Positions 61,815 to 64,000 of a stretch of 64,000 bases of DNA are shown here, piece by piece (within the stretch, counting starts at the first letter, position 1; every line of letters starts with the position of its first letter). The translations under genes were made by a program, and so were the position numbers. A model generated the notes under the pieces. That model ran no database searches. It worked only from the letters and a program-made list of their open reading frames with translations, and had not been told where the DNA came from. The stretch covers positions 1 through 64,000 of the forward strand of contig JAQWFL010000001.1 in NCBI GenBank assembly GCA_028704435.1, written 5' to 3'. This DNA is from Anaerostipes sp. (lineage in GTDB: Bacteria > Bacillota > Clostridia > Lachnospirales > Lachnospiraceae).

Positions 61815-63687
61815 GAAGAAAAAAGTTCAAAATCCTGGTGCAATTATCAAACGTCTCCTTGGATTTGTATTAAAAGAATATAAATTTCATTGCCTTATTG
61901 TATTAGTTTTAATCGTGTTAAGTGCTCTTGCCAATGTAGTGGGAACCATGTTCATGAAGAGCTTAATAGATACTTACATTGTGCCAATGACACATGCAAA
62001 GAGTCCAGATTTTGGACCATTAATGAAGGCATTACTTCGCATGGCGGCTGTATATGCGGCGGGAACACTTGCAACTTGGGGATATAATCGTATTATGATT
62101 CATGTATCTCAGGGAAGTTTAAGAGATATTCGTACCAGCCTATTTACTCATATGGAAAGATTACCAATCCGATATTTTGATACCCATGCCCATGGGGACA
62201 TTATGAGTATTTATACCAACGATACAGATACCCTTCGACAAATGATATCACAAAGTTTACCACAGACAGTATCGGCGGTTATTACTGTTGTCAGTGTGTT
62301 TGTTTCCATGTTGATTTTAAATATACCATTAACCATTGTCACTTTAATTATGATTGGAATCATGGTATATGTAACAGGTAAAATTGCAGGTCAGAGTGGA
62401 AAGTACTTTATATCACAGCAGCAACAGCTTGGATCTGTCAATGGATTTATTGAGGAAATAATGGAAGGACAGAGAGTTGTCAAAGTATTCTGTCACGAAG
62501 ATGCATCTATGGAAGAGTTTAATAAGCGAAATGATGCATTGTTTGAAAGTGCAGACAACGCCAATAAATTTGCCAATATTCTAATGCCTATTTTAGGGAA
62601 TCTAGGGAATTTGACCTATGTAGTAACAACTATATTTGGTGCAGTTCTTGCTATTTTTGGCATTGGTGGATTTACCCTTGGAGGATTGGCTTCTTTCTTA
62701 CAATTTAGCAAGTCATTTAACCAGCCAATTGCACAGGTATCTCAGCAGATGAACTTTATTATTATGGCACTTGCAGGTGCAGAGAGAGTTTTTAAACTGT
62801 TAGATGAAGAACCAGAAACTGATGATGGATATGTAGAACTTGTCAATGCAAAAGCAGACGAACATGGACAGATTACAGAGACCAAAGAAAGAACACAGCA
62901 TTGGGCATGGAAACATTACCATAAGGAAGATGGAACAACTACCTACCGATTATTAGAGGGGGATGTTGTGTTTGATCATGTAGATTTTGGATATGAAGAT
63001 GATAAAATTGTATTACATGATATTGAGTTGTTTGCAAAGCCAGGAGAGAAGATTGCTTTTGTTGGAGCTACTGGTGCAGGGAAAACAACAATTACTAACT
63101 TAATTAACCGTTTCTATGATATCCAAGATGGAAAAATCCGTTATGATGGAATTAATATTAACAAGATTAAAAAGCCTGATTTACGACGTTCTTTAGGAAT
63201 TGTACTTCAAGATACACATTTATTTACGGGAACAGTAAAGGAGAATATTCGTTTTGGTAAATTAGATGCAACAGATGAAGAAATCATTGCAGCGGCAAAA
63301 TTATCCAATGCACATACTTTTATTAAACATTTGCCAGATGGATATGACACTGTGTTAACAGGAGATGGAAATAACTTGTCACAGGGACAGCGTCAGCTTC
63401 TATCTATTGCAAGAGCAGCAGTTGCCAATCCACCGGTATTAATCTTAGATGAGGCAACATCAAGTATTGATACACGAACAGAAAAAGTAGTGCAAGAAGG
63501 TATGGATCGTTTGATGGATGGAAGAACTGTATTTGTAATTGCCCATCGATTATCGACGATTAAGAATTCAGATGTTATTATGGTGTTAGATAAAGGACGT
63601 ATTATTGAGCGTGGAAATCATGATTCTTTATTAATAAAGAGGGGTATTTACTATCAATTATATACAGGAGCTTTAGAACAGGATTAA
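61804..63687 (+). CDS. ABC exporter half-transporter, catalytic partner
   Basis: 627 residues: six helices (about 1-330), a longer linker to the NBD with TKERTQHWAWKHYHKED, and an NBD with GATGAGKTTI, signature LSQGQRQLLS and Walker B VLILDEATSS with catalytic Glu550. The H-loop is IAHRLSTIKN. It overlaps the degenerate half by 11 bases and closes with a terminator. Tandem ATGs at 61804 and 61807. Confidence 0.94.
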   Translation: MMNKKKKVQNPGAIIKRLLGFVLKEYKFHCLIVLVLIVLSALANVVGTMFMKSLIDTYIVPMTHAKSPDFGPLMKALLRMAAVYAAGTLATWGYNRIMIHVSQGSLRDIRTSLFTHMERLPIRYFDTHAHGDIMSIYTNDTDTLRQMISQSLPQTVSAVITVVSVFVSMLILNIPLTIVTLIMIGIMVYVTGKIAGQSGKYFISQQQQLGSVNGFIEEIMEGQRVVKVFCHEDASMEEFNKRNDALFESADNANKFANILMPILGNLGNLTYVVTTIFGAVLAIFGIGGFTLGGLASFLQFSKSFNQPIAQVSQQMNFIIMALAGAERVFKLLDEEPETDDGYVELVNAKADEHGQITETKERTQHWAWKHYHKEDGTTTYRLLEGDVVFDHVDFGYEDDKIVLHDIELFAKPGEKIAFVGATGAGKTTITNLINRFYDIQDGKIRYDGININKIKKPDLRRSLGIVLQDTHLFTGTVKENIRFGKLDATDEEIIAAAKLSNAHTFIKHLPDGYDTVLTGDGNNLSQGQRQLLSIARAAVANPPVLILDEATSSIDTRTEKVVQEGMDRLMDGRTVFVIAHRLSTIKNSDVIMVLDKGRIIERGNHDSLLIKRGIYYQLYTGALEQD

Positions 63688-63697
63688 TGACGTTATG

Positions 63698-63745
63698 AAA
63701 AAGAACGGAAATTGTATGATATTACTACAGTTTCTGTTCTTTTTG
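63698..63745 (+). terminator. Terminator after the ABC exporter operon
   Basis: AAAAAGAACGGAAA pairs with TTTCTGTTCTTTTT. Confidence 0.85.
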
Positions 63746-63801
63746 TTATATTGATTTTAGTAGAATTTAAGAAAATACAAGAAAAGTTCATAAATAGAAT
63801 G

Positions 63802-63830
63802 TTGCAATTTTAAATGGATAGAGGTATAAT
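63802..63830 (+). promoter_or_regulatory. Sigma-A promoter of the CIRCE-controlled gene
   Basis: TTGCAA, a 17-base spacer and TATAAT. The expected start is near 63837, directly at the CIRCE element. Confidence 0.85.
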
Positions 63831-63840
63831 AAGCACACAA

Positions 63841-63867
63841 TTAGCACTCGACAGCATCGAGTGCTAA
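63841..63867 (+). promoter_or_regulatory. CIRCE operator (HrcA-binding)
   Basis: A perfect TTAGCACTC-N9-GAGTGCTAA. It sits just after the transcription start, so HrcA would repress the downstream gene and heat or misfolded-protein stress would relieve it. Confidence 0.97.
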
Positions 63868-63886
63868 CAAAAAAGGAGTTGAGAAT

Positions 63887-64000
63887 ATGATTACAATACC
63901 AATTTATGATATGACATTACTTCCAGATGTAACTTTTTATTTTAAGAAAGATGCTTTTGAAACATGGAATCGTAGTGCTTCGTTAACAAGAGGAGAAGAG
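63887..64000 (+). CDS. lon: Lon-like ATP-dependent protease, N-terminal fragment (cut by window end)
   Basis: Only 38 codons are visible. The start MITIPIYDMTLLPDVTFYF resembles the LON substrate-binding domain, which begins with a similar hydrophobic strand ending LLPD/LFP. The ATG follows AAAGGAGTTGAGAAT. The CIRCE element directly upstream agrees with a heat-shock protease. The family call would need the rest of the gene. Small LON-domain-only proteins remain possible. Confidence 0.65.
   Translation, partial: MITIPIYDMTLLPDVTFYFKKDAFETWNRSASLTRGEE

Noticed and set aside
1-64000. CRISPR arrays, tRNA or rRNA genes, prophage or integrase
   Set aside because: No spaced direct-repeat array, cloverleaf (apart from the tmRNA end), rRNA segment or integrase was seen. 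This was done by eye, so a short tRNA in a gap cannot be excluded absolutely.

Overview
The window is a low-GC, gene-dense bacterial chromosome segment from the Firmicutes. It most likely comes from a spore-forming anaerobic clostridium of the Lachnospiraceae type. The evidence is spoIVA with a sigma-E-like promoter, a SleB-type cell-wall hydrolase, RecU, a Firmicute-type rplS-lepB-rbgA-rnhB neighbourhood, a dgt-dnaG-rpoD-trmK-nif3 block, a CIRCE element, and murE carrying a meso-DAP-type DNPR motif next to dapF. The family-level placement is inference. No rRNA, tRNA or CRISPR array was seen. The RNA genes are tmRNA (ssrA), RNase P RNA (rnpB) and the 3' end of a group II intron.

Layout. 1-126: tail of a group II intron just upstream of pgk. 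177-21500: a glycolytic and secretion/ribosome-rescue backbone (pgk, tpiA, gpmI, eno, secG, rnr, smpB, ssrA). Accessory blocks interrupt it: a hydroxyacid dehydrogenase, pgi, a D,D-carboxypeptidase, HAD/aldose epimerase, lipase-like and metallo-beta-lactamase genes (2284-10025), and a BlaI/M56/ABC-transporter cluster (11753-16685). 21619-27957: a Fic protein, then rimM-trmD-rplS, two signal-peptidase-I paralogs flanking rbgA, rnhB, yraN and pgeF. 28036-34771: der-plsY-gpsA-aminotransferase, then dapF-murE. 34842-38211: an accessory islet with a decayed transposase, a secreted repeat protein, a start-less gene fragment and an XRE-regulator/membrane-protein pair. 38285-46837: spoIVA, fabH, relQ-like, RNA-modification enzymes, HAD and SDR enzymes, recU. 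46920-57844: yicC-gmk-rpoZ, uppP, a degenerate sigma-like gene, dgt-dnaG-rpoD-trmK-nif3, a TGS-uridine-kinase-like gene, rnpB. 58006-64000: an aldo/keto reductase, a cell-wall hydrolase, a MarR-regulated heterodimeric ABC exporter, and the start of a CIRCE-controlled lon-like gene.

The main points for a second look are four. (1) A sigma-70-like protein upstream of rpoD retains the N-terminal and region-3-like parts but lacks the aromatic melting residues and region 4. (2) A signal-peptidase-I paralog has its catalytic Ser replaced by Ala, next to an intact paralog. (3) A BlaI/M56 regulatory operon with a small secreted peptide is divergent from a bacteriocin-immunity-like ABC transporter, and one in-frame TGA interrupts the M56 protease right after its zinc motif. 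(4) Several compact regulatory regions carry paired palindromes or repeats (XRE gene, marR, CIRCE-lon).

Many genes have the start called downstream of the longest open frame, because a ribosome-binding site, promoter or terminator excludes the upstream start. These choices are stated per gene.
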